A stretch of 54,912 bases of DNA from Chryseobacterium gleum. GTDB taxonomy: Bacteria; Bacteroidota; Bacteroidia; Flavobacteriales_D; Sanyastnellaceae. Below are positions 44,959 through 53,762 of this stretch, one piece after another. Both the position numbers and the translations under genes were made by a program. Each line of letters begins with the position of its first letter. The stretch's first letter is position 1. Under the pieces are notes generated by a model. That model did not search any database. It had not been told where the DNA came from and was given only the letters and a program-made list of their open reading frames with translations. The stretch lies in the NCBI GenBank assembly GCA_945874695.1, contig CAMCHP010000010.1:1-54912 (forward strand). Reading direction: 5' to 3'.

Positions 44959-44966
44959 TATCTTCG
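44959..44966 (+). promoter_or_regulatory. -7 box (TATCTTCG) 4 nt before the LolC/E-like gene
   Basis: TATCTTCG, CAGC, ATG 44971. Confidence 0.55.
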
Positions 44967-44970
44967 CAGC

Positions 44971-46479
44971 ATGATCGTACGCTTCATTGCCTCGCGTATG
45001 GCCGGTTCAGGACAAAACCGGTTGTCGAAACCCATTGTGTTCATTGCAACCTTAGGTGTTGCGATCGGTGTGGCGTTGATGATCTTATCTGTTGCCATTG
45101 TTACAGGCTTTCAACAAGAGGTGCGCGAGAAAGTGATTGGCTTTGGTGCGCACTATCAAATTTCTGAGGCGAATCAGTACTACAGCAAAGAGAGCAGCCG
45201 CATTGAACGCCGGCAAGATTTTTACAATGACCTTCCTAAAGTGCCCGGTATACGCCATGTGCAGGTGTTTGCAACCAAACCGGGGATCATTGAAACAGCT
45301 GAGAATTTGCAAGGCTGCATCATCAAAGGCGTTGGAGCTGATTTTGACTGGGGGTTCTTTGGCGATAAAATAACTTACGGAGATCCGCTCGCAATTGGTG
45401 ATTCTGCAGCAAGCGATCAAATCATGATATCGAACTTCACCGCACGTCGGTTGGAGTTGGAGCCCGGTGACCTCGTGACCTTGTACTTCGTACTGCAAGA
45501 CGGGGATATTCGTCCGCGAAATTTTAAGGTAACGACCCTCTACAGCACCGGCTTGAAGGAGTTTGATGAGCAATTTGTCTTTGTCGACATTGCCCACATT
45601 CAACGCATCAACCAGTGGGGTATTGAAGCCCAACTCTTGGTCTCAGACTCGTGCATCGGGGGGTATTCAGGCATGGAGGCTTTTGGCTATGGCGGACAAA
45701 AAGACCTGACCTACCGTTGGCCCGGCACTGAACTTGAAGGGCGTGGTCCGCACCTGTTCAACTTGCGCGGCGACACAACATTCATGGTTGTTGTAGAAGA
45801 CGGAAACCGCAGTTTCGCAGATACCGCCGTAGCTCAAATTCGCTTTGCTCACCCCGATAGCATTCCATGCACGTACACGGTAACGGTAACAACCTCTGGT
45901 GGCAGTTGGCGCCATTATGTCGGGGGCTTTGAAGTGCTGATTGACCGCTATGAAGACTTAACCTTACTTGATGAAGAAGTGATGCAGCATGTGCCTTACT
46001 TTCTGCAAGTGTTGAACGTGGCTGACCGAAATCCGGAGATTTTCTCGTGGCTCGAAATGCTCGACTTGAATGTTGAGCTCATCATCTACATGATGATTTT
46101 GATTGCTGTGGTGAATATGACGTCGGCTTTACTCATCATTATTTTGGAGCGCACAAACATGATCGGGCTCTTGAAGGCATTTGGCATGCGCGATCGCGAT
46201 GTAGTACTCATATTTGTTCGGCACGCAGCGCGTATCATTGGATGGGGCATGCTCTTGGGCAATGTTCTTGGATTTGGGATAGCGGGCCTTCAGAAAGCCT
46301 TCGGCTTGGTGAAACTGAATCCAGAAAGTTATTATGTAGACTATGTGCCGATTCGTTTTGATTTGATGTACATCGCTAAAATTGAATTGATTACTTTCTT
46401 TATTTGCGTCGTCTTTATGCTGGTTCCGGCAATGTATACCGCAAGAATCCGTCCGGTGAAGGCCATACGCTTCGACTAG
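44971..46479 (+). CDS. LolC/LolE-like FtsX-domain permease with inserted periplasmic domain
   Basis: A 502-residue protein, longer than the usual ~400. N-terminal helix (about 22-45, KPIVFIATLGVAIGVALMIL), a periplasmic domain, and three C-terminal helices (about 370-500) with VNMTSALLIIILERTNMIGL and LKAFGMRDRDVVLIFV. The usual LolE periplasmic segment (VGGFEVLIDRYEDL, about 317) is preceded by an insert of about 95 residues (221-315) containing two cysteines and an Ig/PKD-like strand pattern (TYRWPGTE, FMVVVEDGNRSFADTAVAQI). LolCDE moves lipoproteins from the inner membrane to LolA. The ATPase is not encoded here. -7 box 4 nt upstream. Confidence 0.85.
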   Translation: MIVRFIASRMAGSGQNRLSKPIVFIATLGVAIGVALMILSVAIVTGFQQEVREKVIGFGAHYQISEANQYYSKESSRIERRQDFYNDLPKVPGIRHVQVFATKPGIIETAENLQGCIIKGVGADFDWGFFGDKITYGDPLAIGDSAASDQIMISNFTARRLELEPGDLVTLYFVLQDGDIRPRNFKVTTLYSTGLKEFDEQFVFVDIAHIQRINQWGIEAQLLVSDSCIGGYSGMEAFGYGGQKDLTYRWPGTELEGRGPHLFNLRGDTTFMVVVEDGNRSFADTAVAQIRFAHPDSIPCTYTVTVTTSGGSWRHYVGGFEVLIDRYEDLTLLDEEVMQHVPYFLQVLNVADRNPEIFSWLEMLDLNVELIIYMMILIAVVNMTSALLIIILERTNMIGLLKAFGMRDRDVVLIFVRHAARIIGWGMLLGNVLGFGIAGLQKAFGLVKLNPESYYVDYVPIRFDLMYIAKIELITFFICVVFMLVPAMYTARIRPVKAIRFD

Positions 46480-46486
46480 AACTTCC

Positions 46487-46494
46487 TAACTTTG
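46487..46494 (+). promoter_or_regulatory. -7 box (TAACTTTG) 6 nt before the CBS-like gene
   Basis: TAACTTTG, CAATCT, ATG 46501. Confidence 0.6.
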
Positions 46495-46500
46495 CAATCT

Positions 46501-47868
46501 ATGAGCAAACGCATTTACGATTCAATTCTTGAAGCCATTGGCAACACGCCAATGATTCGCCTCAATAAAATTGCTGAAGACCTGCCAGGTACGGTGCTGG
46601 CTAAGGTAGAGTATTTCAATCCGGGCAACTCGGTTAAAGATCGAATGGCGCTGAAAATGATTGAAGATGCTGAGAAAGATGGCCGTTTAAAACAAGGTGG
46701 TACAGTCATTGAATGCACTTCAGGCAATACAGGTATGGGCCTGGCTTTGGCGTGCATCGTGAAAGGGTACAAGCTCATTTGCACCTCCAACGACAAGCAG
46801 TCGAAAGAAAAGTTTGACGTGCTTCGTGCGATGGGAGCACAGGTGTACGTTTGCCCGACGAACGTGGCACCTGATCACCCAGACAGCTATTACTCGGTGG
46901 CTGCAAGGCTTTCAAAAGAGATCCCAAACAGCTTTTGGTGCAATCAATACGACAACCTTTCGAACCGTGAGGCGCACTACGAAAGCACAGGACCTGAGAT
47001 TTGGGAACAAACCGAAGGTAAAATCACGCACTTCGTCGTGGGCGTTGGAACTGGAGGTACGATTTCCGGTGTTGCCAAATACCTCAAAGAGCGCAATCCG
47101 AACATCAAAATTTGGGGAATCGATACCTATGGTTCAGTATTCAAGAAATACCTAGAGACCGGAGAATTCGATGAGAAAGAGATTTACCCATACATCACCG
47201 AAGGCATCGGCGAAGACATCTTGCCGAAGAATGTTGATTTTAGCTTGATCGATCGCTTTGAAAAGGTGACTGATAAAGACGGTGCATTGGCAACCCGTGA
47301 ATTGGCGCGTAAAGAGGGCTTGTTCTTGGGGTACTCTTGCGGTTCTGCATTTCAAGGCTTGCGCCAATTGAAGCATGAGTTAACGCCTGATTCAGTGGTG
47401 GTAGTGCTATTCCATGATCACGGTTCACGTTATGTAGGTAAAGTATACAACGACGACTGGATGCGCGATCGCGGGTTCATCAGTGAGGCACCGAAAACGG
47501 CTCGCGACTTGATTCACGGCCACCGCAATTTGCCCTTGGTGTCGTGCTATTCTACCGAGCCGGTTGAAACTGCGATTCGCAAGCTGAAGCAGTTCAACAT
47601 CAGCCAAATGCCCATCATGGAAGAGGGGAAAATCGTGGGCTCAATCGACGATCGCACTTTGTTTGAAGAATTGTGCGGCGAACGCAGCATCATGAAAGAC
47701 CCGGTTTCAGCTTATATGGGAGCTGCATACCCTGTCGTTCAAGAGTCGACCCCGATTGCTGAAATCTCAACGTTGGTGAGCAAAGACCAAGCGGCAGTTT
47801 TGGTTGCTTTAGACGAAGGTGGATTCCACATCATTACACGCCATGACCTGATCGCCGGTATGAAATAA
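46501..47868 (+). CDS. Cystathionine beta-synthase-like PLP enzyme with CBS domains
   Basis: A 455-residue protein from MSKRIYDSILEAIGNTPMIR. Residues about 1-325 form the fold II PLP core: the PLP lysine in FNPGNSVKDRMA, the GNTGMGLA and SGNTG loop, TGGTISG phosphate cup, and SCGSAFQGL. Residues about 335-455 carry two CBS domains (LVSCYSTEPVETAIRKLKQF, ISQMPIMEEGKIVGSIDD, YPVVQESTPIAEISTLV). CBS domains would sense S-adenosylmethionine or another adenosyl ligand. It condenses serine with homocysteine or makes cysteine from O-acetylserine; the exact reaction is not decided by sequence. Confidence 0.9.
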   Translation: MSKRIYDSILEAIGNTPMIRLNKIAEDLPGTVLAKVEYFNPGNSVKDRMALKMIEDAEKDGRLKQGGTVIECTSGNTGMGLALACIVKGYKLICTSNDKQSKEKFDVLRAMGAQVYVCPTNVAPDHPDSYYSVAARLSKEIPNSFWCNQYDNLSNREAHYESTGPEIWEQTEGKITHFVVGVGTGGTISGVAKYLKERNPNIKIWGIDTYGSVFKKYLETGEFDEKEIYPYITEGIGEDILPKNVDFSLIDRFEKVTDKDGALATRELARKEGLFLGYSCGSAFQGLRQLKHELTPDSVVVVLFHDHGSRYVGKVYNDDWMRDRGFISEAPKTARDLIHGHRNLPLVSCYSTEPVETAIRKLKQFNISQMPIMEEGKIVGSIDDRTLFEELCGERSIMKDPVSAYMGAAYPVVQESTPIAEISTLVSKDQAAVLVALDEGGFHIITRHDLIAGMK

Positions 47869-47897
47869 TGGCACAATTTTGGTGCTAAGTATAAAGT

Positions 47898-48956
47898 ATG
47901 GCACTGCGCATCCTCATCTTTCTTTTTTGTTTTGCGCCTTCGGCGGATGGGTTGTTTGCGCAAAAGAATTTGAGAATAGCTGTTCCTGTTCGGGTTGAGG
48001 CGGGTTGGAATTTTGCTCAAATGGCTCCCGGAAGCTCGAATTGGTTTCAAAGACCAGGAACGGCATTTACGGTGGGGAGCGGAATCGGCTTGCGTCTCAA
48101 GGAGCGGTTGACATTCAGCATCGAAGGCGGAGCCTTATTTGATACCTACGGCTTCAACAACCAAATTGACGAGTACGTTTTAACGAATTTTCTCTTTGAG
48201 ACCCGTGTCAACCTGGGGTACATGTTTCCGTTTAAAAAAGATCCGAGTTTTGCTTTGGGTGTAGGGTTTGATTATGGGCATACTTATTATGTGCCCGATG
48301 TGTCAGAACGCACTGTTGCTGGAACTTCGATTACGGCGCGCGCCTTTGGCGGTACTTCATCGCTTTACAGTCCTGAAATAGGCGTTTATCGACGTGGGAA
48401 GTACTTGCAAATGAGTTTCATGCTGACCTATGTCTATCACGATCGATCAACACCTTCGATTGCCATAGAATTTAACGCGCCCAATGGCGACGTTGAAGCT
48501 TTGGCTGAATCAAAAGGTGACTACCTCGGATTTCGATACCGTGCGATGTTCGACATTTGGGGCCATAAACCCTTGGTTCAAAAGGTGGTAGCTGAACCTC
48601 CCGTCGAGGTTGTTTCGGCCTTCAATGAACGCCCCGTTCGGGTGCGTGAGACGATTACATCCAAGCGGCAGCGCATGGTGTTGCGTTTTTGGGATAACGC
48701 CGATGTGGATGGCGACTCAATCAGTGTAAGTGTGAACGGACGATTCGTGCTTTCAAATCATGCACTTGATAAAGCCAAAAAACGCGTTGTTGTCATTCTT
48801 GAACCCGGTGAGAATGTGATCACGGTCTATGCTCACAATGAAGGAAGCGTACCTCCGAACACCTCCGCATGCTCAATTCGCACAGGATTCTTTCGCAAGT
48901 CGCTCGTTTTTTCTACCGGTATGAACCGAAACGAGTCCTTGATCGTGAACTATTAA
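47898..48956 (+). CDS. Uncharacterised exported protein with barrel-like N-terminus
   Basis: A 352-residue protein with signal MALRILIFLFCFAPSADGLF (cleavage near FAQ). Residues about 25-220 show beta strands of an outer-membrane barrel type (TFTVGSGIGLRLKERLTFSI, ETRVNLGYMFPF, GVGFDYGHTYYV, MSFMLTYVYHD). The rest (about 235-352: KRQRMVLRFWDNADVDGDSIS, VVVILEPGENVITVYAHNEG) looks like a separate beta-sandwich domain. No family recognised. A palindromic-repeat copy (47930-47949) encodes the PSADG part of the signal peptide. Confidence 0.75.
   Translation: MALRILIFLFCFAPSADGLFAQKNLRIAVPVRVEAGWNFAQMAPGSSNWFQRPGTAFTVGSGIGLRLKERLTFSIEGGALFDTYGFNNQIDEYVLTNFLFETRVNLGYMFPFKKDPSFALGVGFDYGHTYYVPDVSERTVAGTSITARAFGGTSSLYSPEIGVYRRGKYLQMSFMLTYVYHDRSTPSIAIEFNAPNGDVEALAESKGDYLGFRYRAMFDIWGHKPLVQKVVAEPPVEVVSAFNERPVRVRETITSKRQRMVLRFWDNADVDGDSISVSVNGRFVLSNHALDKAKKRVVVILEPGENVITVYAHNEGSVPPNTSACSIRTGFFRKSLVFSTGMNRNESLIVNY
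47930..47949 (+). repeat. Palindromic repeat copy, short-arm variant, in signal-peptide codons
   Basis: TTTT, G, arm CGCC (47935-47938), loop TTC, arm GGCG (47942-47945), GATG; sense, read as APSADG. Same arms as the copy at 35258-35277. Confidence 0.6.
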
Positions 48957-48960
48957 GTGA

Positions 48961-50250
48961 TTACGCCTTCGGATGTGCCAAAAAGGTTTTGCGGATAATG
49001 GCCACACATTCAAGCAACTGATCGGTCGTCATCACCAAAGGAGGGGCAAAGCGAATGATGTTCCCATGTGTGGGTTTGGCTAACAGTCCGTTCTCAGCAA
49101 GACTTACGCAAAGATCCCAAGCGGTCGAGCTTTCAGGGGTGTCATTTACCACGACGGCGTTCAAGAGACCTTTGCCTCGCACCAAGGTAATGAGAGCGGT
49201 CTCCGCTTGAAGTTTTCTCATTTCATCGCGGAACAGGTAGCCCAGTTTTCGGGCGTTTTGAGCTAATTTTTCATCGCGAACGACATCCAATGCGGCCATT
49301 GCCACTGCTCCAGCGATCGGATTTCCTCCGAAGGTCGATCCGTGCTCACCGGGTTTGATCACATCCATGATGGGATTGTCAGCGAGTACTGCCGATACCG
49401 GGTAGCATCCGCCCGACAGGGCTTTACCTAAAATAAGAATGTCAGGGCGGACATATGTTTTTTGCTGTTCGCAGTGCCCTTCACAGTTGCAATTGCCGCA
49501 AACAGCGAGCAAAGAACCGGTACGCGCGATGCCTGTTTGGATTTCATCAGCGATGAACAGCACCTTGCGATCACGGCAAAGGGCGGCCGATTCTGCGAGG
49601 TAATTGTCGGCTGGGGTATTCACGCCCGCTTCACCTTGAATGGGTTCAACCAAGAAACCAACGACGGTAGGGTCGTTGAGCGCGTCGCGCAAAGCATCTA
49701 CATCGTTGTAAGGAATGCTCACAAAACCAGGCGTAAATGGTCCGAAATTGTTTTTCGAATCGGGATCGCTTGAAAACGAAACGATGGTGGTTGTGCGGCC
49801 ATGAAAGTTTTGCGAGGCCACCACAATTTTTGCCTGATCGTCAGCCACCCCTTTAACTTCATAGCCCCACTTGCGGCTAATTTTGATTGCGGTTTCAACG
49901 GCTTCTGCTCCTGAATTCATGGGGAGCACTTTATCAAAGCGGAAGTAATCAGTGAGGTACTTTTCATAAGGACCCAACACACTGTTGTAGAAGGCGCGTG
50001 AAGTGAGGCACAACTTTGCGGCTTGCGCTTGCATTGCACCAACAATTTTTGGGTGACAATGGCCTTGATTCACAGCAGAGTAGGCTGAGAGAAAGTCGAA
50101 GTAGCGTTTGCCTTCCAGATCCCAAACAAAAACTCCCTCACCCCGATCAAGCACCACAGGCAAGGGGTGGTAGTTGTGCGCGCCGTAGCGATTTTCGAGG
50201 TTCATTGCTTCTTGCGAAGATAATTTCTGGGTCGACGGATTGGTGGTCAT
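48961..50250 (-). CDS. rocD: Ornithine aminotransferase
   Basis: A 429-residue class III PLP aminotransferase close to ornithine-oxo-acid transaminase: [79 protein letters not shown] and the PLP Lys (276) in [17 protein letters not shown]. It converts ornithine to glutamate semialdehyde, a step of arginine use. Between ARTG and the PLP region sits a four-cysteine loop (Cys 251, 254, 256, 260) not in the classic enzymes. Own TAACTTTG box upstream. Fits downstream of cyanophycin or arginine breakdown. Confidence 0.93.
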   Translation of the reverse strand: MTTNPSTQKLSSQEAMNLENRYGAHNYHPLPVVLDRGEGVFVWDLEGKRYFDFLSAYSAVNQGHCHPKIVGAMQAQAAKLCLTSRAFYNSVLGPYEKYLTDYFRFDKVLPMNSGAEAVETAIKISRKWGYEVKGVADDQAKIVVASQNFHGRTTTIVSFSSDPDSKNNFGPFTPGFVSIPYNDVDALRDALNDPTVVGFLVEPIQGEAGVNTPADNYLAESAALCRDRKVLFIADEIQTGIARTGSLLAVCGNCNCEGHCEQQKTYVRPDILILGKALSGGCYPVSAVLADNPIMDVIKPGEHGSTFGGNPIAGAVAMAALDVVRDEKLAQNARKLGYLFRDEMRKLQAETALITLVRGKGLLNAVVVNDTPESSTAWDLCVSLAENGLLAKPTHGNIIRFAPPLVMTTDQLLECVAIIRKTFLAHPKA

Positions 50251-50287
50251 GGAAGATGTTTTGAAGTTCGCCGGAGAGACATTGTTA

Positions 50288-50295
50288 CAAAGTTA
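50288..50295 (-). promoter_or_regulatory. -7 box (TAACTTTG) of rocD
   Basis: Minus strand TAACTTTG, 37 nt before ATG 50250, in the divergent gap with the RecD-like gene. Confidence 0.55.
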
Positions 50296-50330
50296 CAGAT
50301 TTTCAAACGAAGGCACATGCTGCGATGATG

Positions 50331-50338
50331 TAACTTCG
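50331..50338 (+). promoter_or_regulatory. -7 box (TAACTTCG) 5 nt before the RecD-like gene
   Basis: TAACTTCG, GGGCG, ATG 50344. Confidence 0.5.
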
Positions 50339-50343
50339 GGGCG

Positions 50344-51795
50344 ATGAAATTGAAGAGCAAGTCTGAACTGGAGGTTGAATTTGAGGAGCAATTGCGTTCT
50401 CAATTTACCTACGACCCTACGGAGGGGCAAGACCGGTTGATTCGGTTTTTATCTAAGTTCATGTATTCAGACAAGCCGCAGTGCACCCTGATCATTCGCG
50501 GATATGCGGGTACCGGCAAAACAACCATGACGGGCGCTTTGGTTCAGGTATTGCGAGGGATGAAGCAAAAAGTGGTGCTGATGGCGCCAACGGGCCGTGC
50601 GGCCAAGGTATTGGCAGGATTTGCCAATCACCCCGCATTTACCATTCACCGCACCATTTATGTGAAAGACAGCAACCAAGCATCGGTTAGTTTTCGTTTA
50701 GCGAGCAACCGCCGCAAAGGCACTGTTTTCATTGTGGATGAGGCCTCAATGATTGGCGAAAGCTCAGGCGCAGAAACGCAAGGATGGGGCGAACCGCGTG
50801 ACTTACTCGATGACCTTATGACATTTGTGTTCTCGGGTGAAGATTGTCGGTTGATCTTGATCGGAGATAATGCACAGTTGCCACCTGTAGGCAGTGATGA
50901 TAGTCCGGCCCTGCGGGTCAAAGAACTGGCCAATCAGTTTAATTTGACAGCGGGTGAAGTGGAGTTGAAGGAGGTTGTGCGGCAAGAACTCGATTCAGGC
51001 ATATTGTTCAACGCAAATACCTTGCGCATGCAGCTGATGGGCGAGGGGCGCGGGTTTCCGCATTTGAGTTTAGATGGTTTCACCGATGTGCAGCGCATCA
51101 CCGGCGACATTCTTCCTGATGTGATTGAAACGATGTACAGCAGATATACTGACCAAGGCACCGTCATCATTACCCGGTCAAACAAGCGGGCCAATTTATT
51201 CAACAAGCATGTGCGTGAGCGTATTTTCATGCGCGAAGACCAGATCACAGGTGGCGACCTGCTGATGGTGGTGCGCAACAACTACTTTTGGCTCGACGGT
51301 TTCAAAGATGCACCAACGTCATTCATTGCCAACGGCGACACCTTGGAGGTTGAGCGGGTGATTCGTTACCAAGAGCGTTATGGACTGCGCTTTGTCGATG
51401 TTCAGGTTCGGATGGTTGACTACCCCGATTTCATTTCGTTCGAAGTAAAGATTATGCTCGATGTTATTGAAAGCGAGCAAGCGAACTTAGGTTTTGAGCG
51501 GCAGAAGTTGTTGTATGATGCTGTTGCTGCCGACTATTTGCACTTGGGGGTGAAGCGGCAAATCGTGGAGGCCATTCACAAAGATCCCTTTTACAATGCG
51601 CTTCAAGTGAAGTTTGCCTATGCCGTGACCTGCCATAAGTCGCAAGGCGGGCAATGGCCGGCGGTGATTGTTGACCAGGGATACCTCACTGAAGACATGC
51701 TTGACACCTCGCTTTTGCGCTGGTTTTATACAGCCTTCACGCGTGCACAGCGCGAACTCTACTTCCTGAATTTTGCAGACGAGTTTTTTGGTTAA
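50344..51795 (+). CDS. RecD/UvrD-like superfamily 1 helicase (AAA ATPase)
   Basis: A 483-residue ATPase: Walker A IIRGYAGTGKTTMTG, motif VLMAPTGRAAKVLAGF, Walker B TVFIVDEASMIGE, LILIGDNAQLPPVGS and the C-terminal UvrD-like motif AVTCHKSQGGQWPAVIVDQG / LLRWFYTAFTRAQRELY. It resembles RecD2-type 5'-3' DNA helicases without the long N-terminal domain. Likely DNA repair or replication. It differs from the Pif1-like protein at 30.8 kb. A terminator follows. Confidence 0.9.
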   Translation: MKLKSKSELEVEFEEQLRSQFTYDPTEGQDRLIRFLSKFMYSDKPQCTLIIRGYAGTGKTTMTGALVQVLRGMKQKVVLMAPTGRAAKVLAGFANHPAFTIHRTIYVKDSNQASVSFRLASNRRKGTVFIVDEASMIGESSGAETQGWGEPRDLLDDLMTFVFSGEDCRLILIGDNAQLPPVGSDDSPALRVKELANQFNLTAGEVELKEVVRQELDSGILFNANTLRMQLMGEGRGFPHLSLDGFTDVQRITGDILPDVIETMYSRYTDQGTVIITRSNKRANLFNKHVRERIFMREDQITGGDLLMVVRNNYFWLDGFKDAPTSFIANGDTLEVERVIRYQERYGLRFVDVQVRMVDYPDFISFEVKIMLDVIESEQANLGFERQKLLYDAVAADYLHLGVKRQIVEAIHKDPFYNALQVKFAYAVTCHKSQGGQWPAVIVDQGYLTEDMLDTSLLRWFYTAFTRAQRELYFLNFADEFFG

Positions 51796-51828
51796 AAAAA
51801 GGCCGATGTTTTTCGCATCGGCCTCTCT
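51796..51828. terminator. Terminator between the helicase and icd
   Basis: Hairpin arms AGGCCGATG (51800-51808) and CATCGGCCT (51816-51824). The A-run before it becomes a T-run on the minus strand, serving icd; it can also stop the plus-strand helicase transcript. Confidence 0.85.
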
Positions 51829-51843
51829 GGTATAGGAATCAGT

Positions 51844-53067
51844 TTACCCCATGCGGGTTTTGAGTTCTGCATCAAGTGCATCCAAAAAGTCTTCGGTGCT
51901 GAGGTAATGCTCCGGTTTGGTAGCATCACCGTGAATGAGCATCGCGAGGTCTTTTGTCATTTTACCGTTCTCAACAACATCAACGCAAACCGCTTCGAGG
52001 GTTTGTGCGAAGTTGCGCAGTGCGTCATTCCCGTCGAGCTTACCGCGGAAGTCAAGACCACGCGTCCAGGCGAAAATTGATGCGATCGGGTTAGTCGATG
52101 TTTTCTTGCCTTGTTGGTGCTGGCGGAAGTGGCGCGTCACGGTGCCGTGGGCGGCTTCTGCTTCCATTACTTTTCCGTCTGGGGTAATCAAAACTGAAGT
52201 CATGAGGCCGAGTGACCCGAAGCCTTGTGCTACGGTATCTGATTGAACGTCGCCATCGTAGTTTTTGCAGGCCCACACGAAACCACCTTCCCACTTCAAG
52301 GCCGCAGCAACCATATCGTCGATGAGGCGGTGTTCGTAGGTGATTCCTGCGTCTGCAAAGCTTGTTTTGAACTCGTTTTGGTACACTTCTTCGAAGATGT
52401 CTTTAAACCGACCATCGTAGGCCTTCAAAATGGTGTTCTTCGTAGAAAGGTAAAGGGGCCATTTCTTGGTTAAGGCCATATTGAAGCATGAACGCGCGAA
52501 CCCATATATTGATTCGTCGGTGTTGTACATGGCCATGCCAACGCCATCTCCTTTGAAGTTGAACACCTCCCAAGTTTGCACCTCCCCATTTTCAGCAGTG
52601 AAGGTCATGGTAAGCTTGCCTTTGCCTTTCAATACGACATCGGTTGCTTTGTATTGATCGCCGTGTGCATGGCGACCGATGCAAATCGGTTTAGTCCAAC
52701 CGGGAACCAAACGCGGCACATTTGAAATCATAATGGGTTCACGGAATACGGTTCCATCCACAATGTTGCGAATGGTGCCGTTCGGTGATTTCCACATTTT
52801 TTTTAGGCCAAATTCTTTAACCCGTTCTTCATCGGGAGTGATGGTAGCGCATTTGATGCCAACCTGATATTTCTTAATTGCTTCAGCCGCATCAATGGTT
52901 ATTTGGTCGTTGGTTTCGTCGCGTTTTTCGATCCCGAGGTCGTAGTATTTGATATCGAGTTCGAGGTAGGGAAGGATCAATTTATCTTTGATTAATTTCC
53001 AGATGACGCGTGTCATTTCATCGCCGTCGAGTTCAACAACCGGGTTGGCAACCTTGATTTTCTGCAT
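51844..53067 (-). CDS. icd: NADP-dependent isocitrate dehydrogenase (eukaryote-like type)
   Basis: A 407-residue protein of the homodimeric type-II NADP-IDH class: [100 protein letters not shown] and [17 protein letters not shown]. It decarboxylates isocitrate to 2-oxoglutarate, making NADPH. Together with acn at 27-29 kb it covers consecutive TCA steps. Terminators on both sides make it monocistronic. Confidence 0.97.
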   Translation of the reverse strand: MQKIKVANPVVELDGDEMTRVIWKLIKDKLILPYLELDIKYYDLGIEKRDETNDQITIDAAEAIKKYQVGIKCATITPDEERVKEFGLKKMWKSPNGTIRNIVDGTVFREPIMISNVPRLVPGWTKPICIGRHAHGDQYKATDVVLKGKGKLTMTFTAENGEVQTWEVFNFKGDGVGMAMYNTDESIYGFARSCFNMALTKKWPLYLSTKNTILKAYDGRFKDIFEEVYQNEFKTSFADAGITYEHRLIDDMVAAALKWEGGFVWACKNYDGDVQSDTVAQGFGSLGLMTSVLITPDGKVMEAEAAHGTVTRHFRQHQQGKKTSTNPIASIFAWTRGLDFRGKLDGNDALRNFAQTLEAVCVDVVENGKMTKDLAMLIHGDATKPEHYLSTEDFLDALDAELKTRMG

Positions 53068-53090
53068 GATGATATATATTGAAAGAATCT

Positions 53091-53122
53091 AAAAGAAGAA
53101 CACCCGCTTGTGGCGGGTGTTC
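53091..53122 (-). terminator. Terminator of ndk
   Basis: Hairpin arms GAACACCCGC (53098-53107) and GCGGGTGTTC (53113-53122), loop TTGTG, followed on the minus strand by TTCTTTT. Confidence 0.85.
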
Positions 53123-53137
53123 GTTGCAAATTCGGTA

Positions 53138-53557
53138 TTAAACCATTTCGCGACCGCTGAAGAAGAATGCAGCTTCAATGGCTGCGTTCTCAGCGCTGTC
53201 AGAACCATGCACTGCGTTGGCAGCGATTGAATCAGCGAAATCGCGACGGATGGTGCCTTCGGCAGCTTGTTTTGGATCAGTTGCACCGATCAAAGTGCGG
53301 AAGTCTTCAACAGCATTGTCTTTTTCAAGAACTGCGGCAACAATTGGTCCAGAGATCATGTACTCAACAAGTTCGTCGAAGAATGAACGCTCGCTGTGAA
53401 CCGCGTAAAATGCCTCTGCATCTTTGCGAGAGAGTTGAACCAATTTCATTGCACGAAGGTTGAAGCCTGCGCCAATGATGCGGTCAATAATTTTTCCTGT
53501 GTGACCAGCTCCGGTAGCATCGGGCTTGATCATGGTAAATGTGATGTTTGTGGCCAT
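53138..53557 (-). CDS. ndk: Nucleoside-diphosphate kinase
   Basis: A 139-residue enzyme of standard length: [80 protein letters not shown] and the active-site His in [12 protein letters not shown]. It equilibrates nucleoside di- and triphosphate pools. A TAATTTTG box and the hairpin downstream delimit a single-gene transcript. Confidence 0.97.
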   Translation of the reverse strand: MATNITFTMIKPDATGAGHTGKIIDRIIGAGFNLRAMKLVQLSRKDAEAFYAVHSERSFFDELVEYMISGPIVAAVLEKDNAVEDFRTLIGATDPKQAAEGTIRRDFADSIAANAVHGSDSAENAAIEAAFFFSGREMV

Positions 53558-53588
53558 GGGCTGTATTGGTTTCTAAAAAAAATCGGTG

Positions 53589-53596
53589 CAAAATTA
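53589..53596 (-). promoter_or_regulatory. -7 box (TAATTTTG) of ndk
   Basis: Minus strand TAATTTTGCACC, 31 nt before the ATG; shares the trailing GCACC with the acn and peroxiredoxin boxes. Confidence 0.55.
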
Positions 53597-53714
53597 CGGA
53601 TTTCCATCGAAGTAGGCAGGGTAGAATTGGTCTTGCTTACGTATGAGCGAGAAAATGGGGTTAAAAACGTGATTTTAGGAGAATTTTCGAGTTTTCTTGA
53701 ACTGTAAAAAATCG

Positions 53715-53722
53715 TAAGTTTG
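53715..53722 (+). promoter_or_regulatory. -7 box (TAAGTTTG) upstream of the 292-aa membrane protein gene
   Basis: TAAGTTTG, 40 nt before ATG 53763. Confidence 0.45.
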
Positions 53723-53762
53723 TCCCCGGCAGTTTTGACCACCTGCCCTTAATACCTGTCGC

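Noticed and set aside
49406-49424. Repeat-like GCCC-TGTC-GGGC-GGATG in rocD
   Set aside because: It coincides with the conserved [10 protein letters not shown] codons and lacks the T-run; chance is likely.
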